From Balanoglossus misakiensis (taxonomy: Eukaryota; Hemichordata), in NCBI GenBank assembly GCA_040954595.2, contig CM082586.2, forward strand, positions 1,612,001-1,676,000: a stretch of 64,000 nucleotides of DNA, read 5' to 3'. The position numbers and the translations under genes are program-made. The notes beneath the pieces are model-generated. The model was given only the letters and a program-made list of their open reading frames with translations. It did no database searches and had not been told where the DNA came from. Below, piece after piece: positions 25,601 through 37,474 of this stretch (positions are counted from its first letter, which is position 1; every line of letters starts with the position of its first letter).

Positions 25601-28372
25601 ACAAGACGCAGACCGTAAAGGGACCACGTATTCGGTCACACCACCAAAGGTTCTGTATCTAAAGCGCGGACAAGACCCCACGTCGGACAGACAGACATCA
25701 CCCAGCGATCGAGAACTTGCCAAGATGGGTTACAGTCCGAATGGCTCGCGCACCCCGACACCACCGATCAGAGACGGACAATTCATCCCGGAAAAGCTCT
25801 CCCCAGAACCACTTGTGCCTATCATACCAGGAAATCTGACTAGGACCAAAAACAGGATGCAGCACCAAGAGGCCGTGTGGCAGCAACAGCATTCACATTC
25901 TCCTCAGCTACAACCGCCCAACCGTGAGCGCGGACAGGCGAACGGGACTTCCCCTCCCTCGCCTCGCACAGCCAGAGCGAAGTTCTTCGCCGAGAGTCAC
26001 GAGGCTCCGCCGAGGCCGGACCGATTCGACCGCAGTCTCCGAAGCAGAAGCCTGAGCCCTCCTGGTTTCCGACTATCTGGGGAACCCTTGAAATTTTCCC
26101 TGCCACCGGCCGTGCCGCCGAGTTCAGTAAAGCCCCAGAAATCTTTCGAGGATAAAACAACAGTCAGGGACAGGTCTCCAAGTCCGTCTAATATGCAACA
26201 AGTTCCTTCACGGTCGACTTCCGGGCATCAGCCAAGAACCGGAAGCCAACAGCAGGACAAAGATTCTCCGCCAAAGGAGCAGGTAACAGCTACAGCAGCG
26301 CCACCGGCGACTGTACAGGGGAAATCATCAGCAGACAGTCGTGCATCACCGAAAATGGGGGCGAAAAGTGTCCAATCGCAGGACCATCGCTCGGGGAAGA
26401 AGACACCCTCCGACAGCAAGCATGCGCAGAAAGCAACAAAGACGACCAAAAAGAGTTCAGTATTCGGCAGTGGCGGTAAATCGGGAAGTGGTAGTAGTTC
26501 CTCGGACAATGCATTTTCACAGGTGAGCTCCCAGAAATCTTCAGAACTTGTCAAACTCTACATATTTGTTTCTGTTTTGCTACTGCAATCACACGAATCG
26601 AATCGTTCGAATTCAAAATCTCTCGACCACTTGTTAAGATGAGGTCATGTCTAACAATTGCATGACGTAACGAAACTCCCGACCTTTCTCATCTTATTTT
26701 CTGACGTCATTTCTTGACCCTGCATGATGTCATCCAAAATGCCTAATTGCAACTAACGTTATCGTCGTCTGTATTAGTCAAATACAAAAGCCTTGCAGTC
26801 ATTTTTCAAACACTGCCTGACTTGTGGATGGCGCAAGTAACAAATGCCCGGATGTTATCAAAAGTAAAATAAAATTGCTTGGTGTTTGCCAAACCATGTC
26901 ACAAGTGACTATTTTAAAATGATATTTTGTATACGTACCTGTGAAGTCACAAACTCTGCCAAACTGGAGAGAGTGTACCTGTAGAAAACAGAGAAAAGAG
27001 AAACAATTTAGGTAGTGCTTGTAATATGGCTGCAGTATGGCTGATGTGTATGTAAGCGTCTCCAACTGTATCTTGGTTTTGAAGAATTAAATTGTGTATG
27101 ACATCAGGCACGGAGAGATGTCTCTGATACTTTCAAATCAATTACAAATACAATTTTATCCAATTCGACGACTATCTGAATTTCTCAACTGTCTCGACAC
27201 ATACTGCCCGCAACAGCTTAATTCCCTTCTTTTCCAGGAGAATCATTGTTATAGTAACGACCTGTCTTTGACTTTCTAGGAACCCCGAGAATGTGACGCG
27301 TGGAATATACTGGCACATAGATGAAGTTTTAGGTTTTCGTGTTACATGTCGTCTGCCCTATGTGGGTCTGTCTTCATCTTTGTTCGTATACCATGTCCAT
27401 ATTTGGGCATGAACGCCTCGCTATTCATTTACTAACGCTCATTTTATATTCTCTCTCGTTTTCGACTCTTTCTTTATTCTTTCTTTTTTATTATTATTAT
27501 AATTTCGTTCTTTTTTATATTACCTCCATTAATTAAATGCCTGTGTTGTAACTCACGTGGTCTGGTGCGCCCCCTATTGACACGACGCGTCCGTTGTCAC
27601 AAAAAATGGTGTAACGAACGGTTGACTTCCTGGTGTATACTTGCCCGGTAACACTTAACTCCAATTTTTAATCTACTAGAAGAAGACTAAGCGTAAACAG
27701 TAATGTGTGTAGTTCTAAAAGGCGTGCATGGTGTGTGGACTGTAAACTTCTAACTGCCGTCTCTCTTTCTCCCTTCTCCCGCCTTCCAATGCAATATTCT
27801 TTGGTTTCATAAAACTGCACTCTTTCGAATTTCGTTGCTGTCTATCATTTGCTTTTTGAACATTTATTTACGTAACTATAATTGCTCGTGGTATTGGTTT
27901 ATATCGTGGAATGGTTATGCGTTTTACTTTAATTTGTTTGTGGTCGGGCCTTGACCGTTACACCTTGCAAAATGATGCCAAATTTACACCCCTCTGGATT
28001 TGTTTGGTTTCTTTTGGTTCGGAATTTTTCAGGCACCGTCCTTTTCTGTTCTTTTCGTTGTTGGTTTGATTTTGCACTTCCTCTATTTTTATTTCCCCAC
28101 TTTGTTTTGAACACTTTTCCGTTCCCTGGTTGAGTTAGATCACTGCAGGTGTCGTTCCGTTGGTGGCACTGCGCTTCCCCAAGCCGCCGAAACCTGCCAA
28201 CAGACGAGCGCCCTCCAGGTGGCTGCACCGACGACTGCAGCAACAGACTTTGCATATTATGAACGGCCAAATGTTCGAGCGGGAAACGCGCAGATCGTAC
28301 AGTATGGAGGACCACTCGTCGATGAAAGGAGCTTTGGAAATCTTAAGGCGGTTCTGTGAAACTGCCGTTTGA
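7681..28372 (+). CDS. SOGA/MTCL1-family giant coiled-coil protein, 5' end missing
   Basis: Eighteen exons with GT-AG borders and matching phases join to 6678 nt (2225 codons plus stop). They are 7681-7749, 8162-8561, 8721-9311, 15125-15393, 15539-15712, 16226-16351, 16919-17113, 18085-18264, 18420-19514, 20324-20695, 21460-21627, 21780-22049, 22768-22947, 23097-23270, 23483-23677, 24346-24434, 24626-26522 and 28139-28372. The first two-thirds is an almost continuous Glu/Lys/Arg/Leu/Gln coiled coil with recurring W-x-x-E-[KR] motifs. The last third is a Ser/Pro/Lys-rich, probably disordered tail. Size, coil-then-basic-tail layout and linkage to Hey, HDDC2 and RPN2 homologues fit SOGA1/MTCL1/SOGA3, vertebrate proteins associated with microtubule crosslinking and polarity (MTCL1) or regulation of autophagy (SOGA1). 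No start codon was identified: exon 7681 has an acceptor in front of it, so the N-terminus lies upstream. Another long coiled-coil family is possible. The exon structure is more certain than the family name. Confidence 0.72.
8162..9311 (+). CDS. Exons 2-3 of the coiled-coil gene (N-terminal coil)
   Basis: The acceptor TCTTCAG ends at 8161 and the donor GGTAAG follows 8561. The second exon runs from 8721 (after TTTTACAG) to 9311 (donor GTTCGT). The phase-1 junction after 8561 completes a Gly codon. The peptide is heptad-rich, with repeated units such as LQLVEEEANVMRRKLGEIE and LQLMMTEQEATVMHRKISELE about 70 residues apart, which suggests internal duplication. A short Ser/Pro-rich break follows the motif GDGSVSAPPSSQEQ near 9210-9245. 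The intron after 9311 is 5.8 kb, the largest in the resolved gene. Confidence 0.8.
9312..15124 (+). other. 5.8-kb intron of the coiled-coil gene
   Basis: The flanking exons join in frame without help from this interval (TTA-G plus GC gives Leu-Gly). No coding exon is required and none with coil-like composition was seen. It contains an inverted-repeat element near 11504-11705 and several TGACCTTTGAC words (for example at 9762, 12592 and 14686). The rest shows nothing I can support as a gene. Confidence 0.6.
11504..11705. repeat. Short inverted-repeat element, MITE-like
   Basis: ACCCCCTAACTCCGTATT at 11508-11525 is repeated as its exact reverse complement at 11684-11701. The match extends outward through CGTG on both sides with one extra base on the right. 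The interior of about 160 bp is AT-rich and non-coding. Size and termini fit a miniature inverted-repeat transposable element. No clear target-site duplication was found, so a structured non-transposon hairpin is not excluded. Confidence 0.5.
18420..19514 (+). CDS. Exon 9 of the coiled-coil gene: long coil with 25-residue Trp repeats
   Basis: This 1095-nt exon (365 codons, phase 0 on both sides) starts after TTCTTTCAG and ends at CAG|GTTAGT. It is uninterrupted coiled coil. Tryptophan codons at 19173, 19248, 19323 and 19398 lie exactly 75 nt apart and head the motifs WKREKEQL, WVTERNEL, WVAENSAL and WERERKDL. A 25-residue period equals two heptads plus one hendecad, so it preserves coil register. 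Neighbouring exons carry related motifs (WRREKTEL, WKREKSKL, WEKEKVHL, WEIERSEM). Confidence 0.85.
21063..21080. repeat. (GTC)n trinucleotide run in an intron
   Basis: Six tandem copies of a GTC/TCG unit within the intron between the exons ending at 20695 and starting at 21460. It is a simple microsatellite with no apparent effect on splicing. Confidence 0.7.
21666..21723. repeat. (ATC/ACC)n microsatellite just after a donor site
   Basis: An impure ATC/ACC tandem repeat begins about 40 nt downstream of the donor at 21628 and ends about 55 nt before the acceptor at 21779. It fills much of this very short 152-nt intron. Length variation here could alter intron size, but the exon sequence is not affected. 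Confidence 0.8.
24626..26522 (+). CDS. Exon 17 of the coiled-coil gene: Ser/Pro/Lys-rich tail
   Basis: This 1897-nt exon follows CCCTAG at 24625 and ends CAG|GTGAGC. It completes an Arg codon begun at 24434. The roughly 630 residues are low in hydrophobics and rich in Ser, Pro, Thr and Lys. Many SP/TP and RSxSP-type sites occur, such as SPSPGTPSSP, SRTPTPP, RSLSPPG and DRSPSPS, as expected of a disordered, heavily phosphorylatable, basic microtubule-binding-type tail. A less degenerate patch around 25760-25850 (FIPEKLSPEPLVPIIPG) may be a conserved linear motif. Confidence 0.82.
28139..28372 (+). CDS. Terminal exon of the coiled-coil gene
   Basis: Following a pyrimidine-rich stretch, the acceptor GAGTTAG ends at 28138. 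The phase-0 frame from 28139 matches the phase-0 end of exon 17. It encodes a basic C-terminus containing RFPKPPKPANRRAPSRWLHR, then RSYSMEDHSSMKGALEILRR and FCETAV before TGA at 28370-28372. A competing acceptor at 28148 would need a phase-1 partner or would give a different short C-terminus stopping near 28258. The 28139 choice keeps the frame and the more protein-like sequence. Confidence 0.62.
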   Translation: MTAGVVPLVALRFPKPPKPANRRAPSRWLHRRLQQQTLHIMNGQMFERETRRSYSMEDHSSMKGALEILRRFCETAV

Positions 28373-28894
28373 ACAGCTGGACATGTTACAGAATGCTACT
28401 GGCCAAAACATTGAGCTGAATTTCGCAATGTCATCGACCCCCCATACTAGTTTCTACCGATAATCATACACGTAATGAGATGTAGATGTTAGATGAGAAT
28501 AACACTCTATTGATTAGCACAGCACACCTGTCTAGTCTATTCGCCGACACAAATTCAGCAATAAAAGGCCGGGAAGGACAATATGCCAGGAGAGACACAC
28601 GGCGTGTTCTGATCAAGTTTGGCGGGGGAACAGCCTTACGTCACACGTCACAACTGCTTCAAAGATAGGCAATGAAAATATCACGTACCAGAACAGTCAC
28701 ACGAGAAGACGATGTGTAGAGATGAACTGTCGCTATTTTCAGCAATATTTCATTATCAGAGTATCGCCGACACGACCAGCATGAGGACGTTGATGCAAAT
28801 ACGTGCAGATACATGTACATGTACACTCTGGGACGTTACACTGTCAACACAATGGAGGTAAAGCAATGAAATTGACACGAGAGTTGCTGACGAG

Positions 28895-28900
28895 AATAAA
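28895..28900 (+). other. Possible polyadenylation signal, coiled-coil gene
   Basis: AATAAA lies 523 nt after the stop codon. A second AATAAA at 29139-29144 would serve equally well. Which one is used cannot be told from sequence. Confidence 0.4.
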
Positions 28901-29912
28901 CGAGATTTCAAGGCGAATGACTGCTACGGCCTAAATGCATGAAACTGCCGTTCACAGTATTGTCAACTGCTTTATAGAATGGAGTACAGACACTGATTAT
29001 AGATAATTTTTAAAAAATAACACTAGGGCATTGTTATATAAGTACTTTTTCATCTATGATGGTGCTATCACATGTTATCATATCGTACGTACAACTTCAA
29101 AATTTCTGAGATTTTATCGGTAAAAACACACATAGTTAAATAAACATCGGTGACAAGTACAACTATATGCTCATCCAGTAAGTCAACCTTTTTAAATGAA
29201 TTGTTTAACAAGAATTAAAAATAATAATGTTAATACATTTAAAGCCTTGTAATATTTATACTTGAGAAATTCCGAAGAATTTTGTTTTATATTTATTTTG
29301 CCTTTACAGGCCCATGAACCCGTGTCGTATTATTATATGAAAATTTACCACATTTAAAATGAATAGGCCAGATAAGTACTAGTGTCTCGATTGGAGATGT
29401 TTTCGCGTCTTCAGAAAACTAAGAACTCTTACTGGCTTGAAATGACTGAAAACGAAGTGAAGTATGTTTTTGCTGCTCTGTTTCAAACTCAGTGGGCAAC
29501 GCACGTTGACACCAGTTCAATATTCTCCACAAAAATCGTGGCGAAAGGTTCCATAGAGAAAGCCTATAATTTTCCATTCATCGTAGTGCAATAACTCATT
29601 TTATTATCGATACTGTGGCGGAGATTTTTTTTGTATTTATTATTCACACGTATTGTGACGTATTTTGATATTGTGTCACGTGTCACTGTCGCCGGGATAC
29701 AGGATATTATTTGTAGGATAAATGCCTTGTTAAGTAATTTATATTCAATATGATTTACTACCTCATTTACATTGAAACCCCTTCCCACCTGGGGTATCGC
29801 TACTGACGTCAAAGCGAGCCCAGGTGTACTCGTAAATATGAATGTATAGGTGGAAATGACTCTGTTATTTTTCCTTCTCAAACCTCACACTGGACTCAAA
29901 GAATTATGTTCG

Positions 29913-29936
29913 CCCCCCCCCCCCCCCAAAAAAAAA
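29913..29936. repeat. C15 followed by A9 homopolymer tracts
   Basis: Fifteen C residues are directly followed by nine A residues. Such tracts are prone to assembly length error. Confidence 0.9.
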
Positions 29937-32900
29937 TGTTTTTAAACTTAAACTACATACTGTCTTAACATTACCTATTGTCTGTGAAATAAATTTTATA
30001 GACGACTAATATTTCGTTGTCACTGAGTTATTTTTTCACCCCTTTATCACTTCATCTTCCAACAAACCCTCGTTTTCACATCTTTGTTGTCGGTAGGGAC
30101 CATTTTGGAAAAAGGCCGGGTGAATTAACTTGAGGGTATAATTTTTTTGAATGAGGAACAGTAGGCGCGGGCGAGCGCTTTCTTTTCAGGGCAAGGTCGT
30201 TGAGACTGACAGAAAGAATGGGAGACATTCTGAACAGCTACCGAGAATGATTTATGACTCGCAGGTGAAATGTTTAAAATGCTTTTCAAGGACTAAAATA
30301 GGCGAACGATCATCGGCCTTCCACGAAAACAGGTGTAATTCACTCATAATTTGTAGTATAGGCCTATCGGAAACATTGCAGGATTATCTTTGCCACAGTG
30401 GCTTCGATGTACTCGTTTTCGAGCTACTTGCCTATTACTTTGTTTGCTTAAGTTTTTACCCGGTTATGATGGTAGTTTCTGTCGCATCATAACTCCGATG
30501 TATGACGGTTTTGGTCACACAAAAGTACTTCATTAGTCTGTGTTGCGGTTGGTTAGACCCCGTCAAACCAACTGTGCTTTAAAACTGCGGCACCAGAGGA
30601 GAAAAACGTACCCGGTGTTTTTTTGATACTTTTAAGTAACATGATGTATGAGATCCTTTGAAATCGGAACAGGCGGTTCAAGAAAGAAAGCGACCAGCTT
30701 TCTACCCTAGATATGCTGGTAGAAAGGGGGAAACAAAACACCAAGAAAACAATGGTATCCACGTCGCTCATTTAGTTGTGACTGTTACCACTAATCTCCC
30801 CGTTCCCATATTCCTGGGGCGCAAAGGTCACGGAAGTACGACCGATTCTGCAGGGTATGCTGAAGAAAGGGCTTCGTACTGTCTGGCAAGCTTCAGTATC
30901 TAAATACTAGTAAGGATCAATCCATTTGATATCCTGGGGGGGGGGGTCTGGTCAGATTCCCCCGAATGAGGTTTCACATATTAGTCATGAATGTACAGAG
31001 AATCCATCTTGTTGTGGGGAAGTATAATCATGCCACATTATCAGTAACACAAGAGGGCGTAGTAAGCTCACGTGTTGGGGATGGATCCGATTTCGACATA
31101 CCTGAAGGAATGGTTGTTTCTTGCTACAGAGTCCCACAAAATCTCCCGCGAAAAGTTCAGCTCCAAATCCCAAATCCTAGAACAGCAAGCTGTCCTCGCC
31201 AGCCTCTTCGTGGTTTCTGCTTCGCTTATCAAACGCTTTTTTTGTAACGAACGTCGTCGTCCAACGCGGTGCTGTCGCCATCGGAAAGTCGTGACACGAA
31301 TGAAGTGGCGTGTGCAAAATGAGTCAATGAAAGCACCTGGTGAAGCTATGGTCACTCTCAACCAATAGAAATCCCTATACACAGGTGCACAGGAAACCAG
31401 TGTGTAATGATTGGCCGCCTGACATGCTTGACTCGGCTTAGGCAATCGCGGGAGGGCGCAGGACCCGAGTCACGACCGAAGTCTCGTACTGAAGTTCCGA
31501 ACCAAAACAGCCAATTGTAACTCCTACGCATGCATTGACCATACCATTTACTGTGCGAGTCATTTCGCCCTGACCTCAATTCCAACTGTTTACGGCGGGG
31601 AAGGTACAGTCACATAGATACTTTGACTGATTATGGGGGATTGATGTAGAAAGAGTAACAAAAGCGCGTTTTGCACGTGTTGTACGTGAAAATCACCATG
31701 TAAAAGCCGGGAGACGTGAATAGCTCATGGAACATTAATCTCGCCGACGCCATTTGACAAAAATATCCTTCCTTTGTTCTTTTTATCGCATTATTTGCCC
31801 CTGTTGCCATGAGAACAGGCCGTGAAGAGAAAGAATTTCGCTTTGAAATTGTGCAATGTTGTCTATGGCCTCAAGGACGTGGATAAATCGAAAAAAATAA
31901 ACTTCACTCCTCGGTTATTGACAATCCAGTTATATTATCGTTTATGGGACAGATCGGACCAAATTATTACTTTACATGTTGTCAAGCCCCTATCGACACA
32001 TTCATTATACACAATTTAGTGGATATTATATACATGTCTAAAATGTATCTCCTCGAGAAAGCTTCGCATTGTCACGATCAAGTGACCGGGGCGATGAGAA
32101 TGTGTATGATATTTTTAGGCAATTCATTGAGAAACTACATGGTACTGGCTGTAGGTGTGTGGGTGGGACGGCATGTCTATTTTTCAATTTAATTATCCTA
32201 ATTTTCGATTATCACGAGAGACGGTTTATTTTATCGACGCGAAGAGATTTTGCTGGTACTTCCTTTTTGTAGCATCTGTTCTTCCTTTCACAAGTGAACC
32301 AAGTCTGGAGCCGTTCCATATCTTTCATTGAAAATGATAATCGAATTATTCCTTTGGGTTTTGTTTTTAAAACGAGAACTGAACATATTTGCACTGGCTT
32401 CAATCCCAAGAGGGTATATGTTGCTACAGAACACAAATACATGTACTTCCTATTTCTACACGAACCAATAGTTTCATCAACAAGCCAAACAAAGACATAT
32501 GGTCACTGTTTAAAGTCTTTTGATCGACACGCGTCAACCCTTTTATCTCAACAGTTTCTACACACACAAAAACGCAATAGCATGCCGTTCTGACAAACGT
32601 TCTGACATCTTGTTCACCGGAACACGCGTTCTTCGATGAATGTGAAAAGATGACGTGAAGGCCTATATAGCGTGGCTATAGTACTAGATCTTTAACGTTT
32701 ATTGTCGGTCTTTTAGCTAAAGCATCGATTTGAGTTTAACGAGGGCGGCTGTGGCCACTGTTAAGCCATACTATTACTTGATCGTGAATGTTAATCGTGT
32801 AAATCGAAAAAAAAAGAATTAATCTTATTTAAGCAAGTAGGTACAGTTTGTACATACAGCACAGCTTTTGAAGCAAAGGTAACCCAAACGGTGTCAAAAG

Positions 32901-35630
32901 GCAGGTACATCATTCCCTTTACAACCAAATCGAACTGTTACAAAAATTGCGCAAACAGGCAACGTCACGGAGTGTTTTAGTCACCTTACTGTCTCAGGTG
33001 GTCATAAGTTGAGTAGTATTGAAACCGGTTCTCCCCCATGCGCCGTCGTTGTTTTACGGGGCTTTCCGAGAAGCGCACAGCGGTGTTGCATGGCAACCAA
33101 ACACCAGGGTGTCGACGCCGTGTGCCCTCGCAGGAAATTGGTTCTTTATTGCCGTCGATTGGCCCTATTGTGTCATTATTAGGTGGTCATATTAACCAGA
33201 TGCAGCCGTCATCATGAGACGGGCATCGTCGATAAATTTGTCTCTGCCATGTTCCGATCCCGCCAAACCGCGGATAAAACGACAAAATAAACGGTTTAAA
33301 GTATGTCGATCGCGGTATGATTGGAGTGCGTGGTGACGTCACCAGTGAACTGTACAGCTTGCGATGACGTGCTATTAAATACACTCTTTATATGTTTTTA
33401 AAGCGTGTTATCGATTTTGGATAGGGTTCTGCCTCTACTTGGAATAAAATAATAAAACTCCAATGCTCAATAAAAGTCGTTCATGACACAAAAAGTGTTA
33501 CCAAATTCGCTCATTTCTCTGTTGAACCTATCAAACTAAAGAATTAATTGACAAAAAACGTTCCACCAAGAGGGCTAATTCGATCGTGCAATCTTCCCGG
33601 CGCACTGACCTTGCCGTCGTCAATGCTGTATCACTGATTTTAAGTAGGCGTTCAATGATTTTAACTTCAAACAAATCACAATAAACCATTCGCCATTTTT
33701 TTGAAAAGCGTAAAAACGCAAATGAAAGAACCGTCATTGTCGCCAGCGCCTGAGGGGAAAGGCGCGATCAAAAAGTCGCAATAAATGAAAGACCGTAATT
33801 TTTAGACGAACACTGTAAGTAGTTTGCCTCGCAATCATTTCACCGATTCTGATTATTAAAGGGACAATGGGTAGGCCTTGCTGTTCTCGCCGCAGCACAA
33901 TCGGGTGACGGGAACTATAGTACCCAACTTCCGCTTTCCCTGCCTGTTAATAATTTATTCCCTTTGTCGAGAGCGATAACATTTTGGCGCGAGAAGGAAA
34001 ATGCAAATATACTAGCGGTTTATGTTCAGTTTCCCTGTGTGCAGGTGGTCGCTAGTTTTTGCCGTCAGTAGACGGAGGCGGCGAGACCGTAATCGATAAC
34101 GTAGTGAATTCGGATCCGAGAAGCTGAGCCCGTGGGTCTTGAGAGACACGCACAAAAAACACGTGTCGAGCGGGCGGGGGGAATGTATTTCGCTATCAAT
34201 GCACAATTAGCGTCATACACCATCTTTTGTATGAACTGTGTTACTTGTCTTCGGCAAGTAACGGTACTTTATTCAATTCTTATATCTCGATCCTCGTCTT
34301 TGTGTTTTACAAGAGTTTATGTGTTTTTAATACGAACCGCTCGTCCGTACAATCGAGAGTAAAGGGTCGCATCGAACAAGTCCCTTTCCGTATGGTAATC
34401 TCTTGGAAAACCATCCCCAATCTCTCTTCCCCCTTCTATCTCCCCTCCCCTCTCCCCTCCCTCTCTCTCCCCAACCTTTTCCCCTGTGGCGTCACTGACC
34501 ACGTTATTTTGTGCGCGCCTTAAGTCTCATACTTTCTTTCCGTTTTTTGTTTCAAAAGTGCCCTACTTTCCAGCTTGAACCATATGGTAACTTAATTCAC
34601 CAAACCTCACCAGGTCGTCATATACAATTAAGCACAGTGTACATCAGAGAAATCAGGACCAGGTGTGTTTGCTTCTATCTGACTTCGCTTAAATATTCCC
34701 ATTCGTGAAACAAATAAGGGGAAATCAAGTAAGAATGATTCTTTGTAAGTGAGGTTGACATGAGCCATCTTGTGCATGACATGGAACAGTACAGTACTAC
34801 CGATAACAAATCAGCTAATGGTGCCTCTACATCAATCTTACTTCTCTCAAGACACAAGACAAGCCCTGACGTTCCTTCTTTTGCCTCCGCCAGGGCAAAT
34901 ATTGGTTCAAATGTGTTTAGCAACCAATTACACACGCGCCAGTGTGTGAATGGAAAGTGGTTCGCCGACTAGTCGATCACTGATCGAGCGTGAAAGTCAA
35001 GTTGCGTGGGGGGGGGGGGTGTCGACAGAACAGAATGGGGACATGAATGAGTAAGAAGAGCGCTTGAAACTCAAACATTAGATGAAAACCTTGGTTGTGA
35101 CCAGATTGCGTCGATAGAGCTGGAAACACCCGATCACACAGAGCATGTTATTATCGCCGCTCAGCTTGTTCGTAATAAGCCTGCGGTGTTCTACGGATAT
35201 GACATGAATATTCATACGAGGCGCATCGATTTCAATGCAGCGCTAAAAGAGTCATTCAGTTCTAACAATGAAAATACATTTAGACGGAAATTGGTCAGCC
35301 GTTGACTTTTGTGGCCCTGGGTAGCTATATGTATTAAATCACGCATGCTCTCATATACCTGGAGGCTGAAACGTCCTTTTAGTATACGGGAGAAGATGTA
35401 TGGATGAGTTATGGGTTGTAGAATGGGATTATATCCTAGTGATCGAGAACATGGTCAAAAAAGAAAGTCATGAACGAAATACTCATCAGTAACAACCTGT
35501 TGAATAGTAACTTGTTGAGCATATCATTTTTTTTTTGCAGATCGTTAAATTGTCGCCCGCATACCGGATAAAGAGGTATCGTTGAAATGACTCTGAGATT
35601 GGGATACGATTGATTGTTAACCCTATATGA

Positions 35631-35655
35631 TCGCACACACACGCGCGCGCGCACA
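35631..35655. repeat. Alternating CA/CG tract (Z-DNA-prone)
   Basis: An uninterrupted purine-pyrimidine alternation of CACACA then CGCGCGCG. Such sequence is known to favour left-handed DNA under supercoiling. No gene is attached to it. Confidence 0.6.
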
Positions 35656-37321
35656 AACTGACGGTGTCGTATCAGCGCCGCGTCATTAATGCGCACGCAT
35701 TGTTCCCTAATTAGAGCGTGTGGCCAGTGAGGTCCGATCGATTTGTGGAGATTTCCACTGTCAAAACAGTCTATAGAAAATGATGGCGAACACGTGTGCC
35801 TTGTCTGCCCGTGATTCGCACTCTATCGTTTATCCGAATCACTTTTGGACCCTGGCCCGAGGGCATGGAATCCCCGTACGCATTGTCATTGACTGCCTGA
35901 TCGCCCAAACCCTTGTTAACGGCGGACAGTATATAATTTTCTCCGCTAATATCCGTAATTGAAAAATGGGCATTGTGTGTGTGACAGACGCGGTACTTGT
36001 TGAACTGTACAGCGAAGCTGGCCGTCCTCACCATGATTGAGTCGAATTCAGAGACCCACCATGTCTTTTCCTGTAACAATCAATTACCGTCATTTTTAGC
36101 GGCTTGGTGGATGGCATTTACAGCGCACTATGCAGTTCTTTTCTCTTTCGTTTTTCCTTTCAGCTCCTTGAACTGCCGCGTGGTATGTGTCACCAAGTGA
36201 TGACAAACTGATGTAAATGCAAGTCATATGGCTTAATGGTGTGGATTTTAGAGGATAGGGAATATATTTGAAGTGTTTTACTGGGGAAAAAAATGTGAAA
36301 TTTGGCAGCTATAGGGGCTTTAAGGGCCAAGTTGAGAAAAAAAACGTCGAAGTTCTATTCTCGTAGGATCACGCTCACTTCCTCTCGTTGTTTATTCATC
36401 ATGCCAAAATATTGAAAGGGCCTCGTATACGTTTCGAAATCCCATACGGTAATGTACCCTGAACAGTTAACAGAACCATGTACCATGGCGCAATTAAATC
36501 TCACAATCACGTGACCGTGACCGGCATAGGTGACCAAATGTTGCGCTATATCGATTTACGGCGCGTGTTCGGCGCTCAATTTCGGCTCGTTTAATGACAA
36601 GATGGCGACGGGCACGATCTTATCAAGCGCGGTTGTTGAATGTCACTGCCTAAAGAGTTGATTTGGCCGTCACATCTGTGCCGTGCCCACCGACATTTAA
36701 ACGCTCGTCAGCCATTGTCGAGTGGCACCTCGCGCCGATCTCTGCAACGTCACAACAGCGCGCGCGCGCCGGGGAAAGCGCACGCGTGGGATCGGTAGAT
36801 AACGCTAATTTATCGGAAATAAAGAAAATAAATTTCCCCGAATATTGCTTTCATAAATTTGTGAGCGCTATTGCATTGTGTTTTGAGGGGGCGGGCCAGC
36901 TTTTAGAAGAGTGAAGGCAAAGGGCCGGCCGGGTGTCGATTTGGGGATAACCTTTCGCTCGGCAAGTTCATTCAGAAAATCATTCCTATTTACCTCCTTT
37001 GGATGCAGCGACGTCAAATTGGCGAGGATGGTATTTAAGGCAGCGTGCAAAAAGAAAACGTGCGATCACATAATAGATGTTAATTGCACCTATTTCGCAT
37101 CGATGAAGCGATAAAAAGTTGCATGATAATCGACATTTGAATCAATCAAATCTATCATATACCCCTGAGCTGATGTACAAAGGGCATTACAACTATAACT
37201 GTGGGATTTACAGTAAATGAGTAGCGATATAATTTCACGCCATTTACCCATTTATATCGACTGATTCTACCTATGCTTTGCAATATTCCTGGCAGATTTG
37301 CTTTTGCCCAACGTTCACTTT

Positions 37322-37474
<153 letters not shown>

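Noticed and set aside
24932-26554. Antisense open frames across the Ser/Pro-rich exon
   Set aside because: Shadows of exon 17, rich in Ser and Phe as expected of the reverse frames, with no domain.
28149-28258. Alternative last exon starting after CTGCAG at 28148 in the other frame
   Set aside because: It would give a short Cys/Trp-rich end. The acceptor at 28138 keeps the phase and gives a longer, more protein-like C-terminus, although RNA evidence could reverse this.
31072-31368. 98-codon plus-strand open frame in the intergenic region
   Set aside because: No family resemblance, no splice context that extends it, and composition typical of non-coding DNA.
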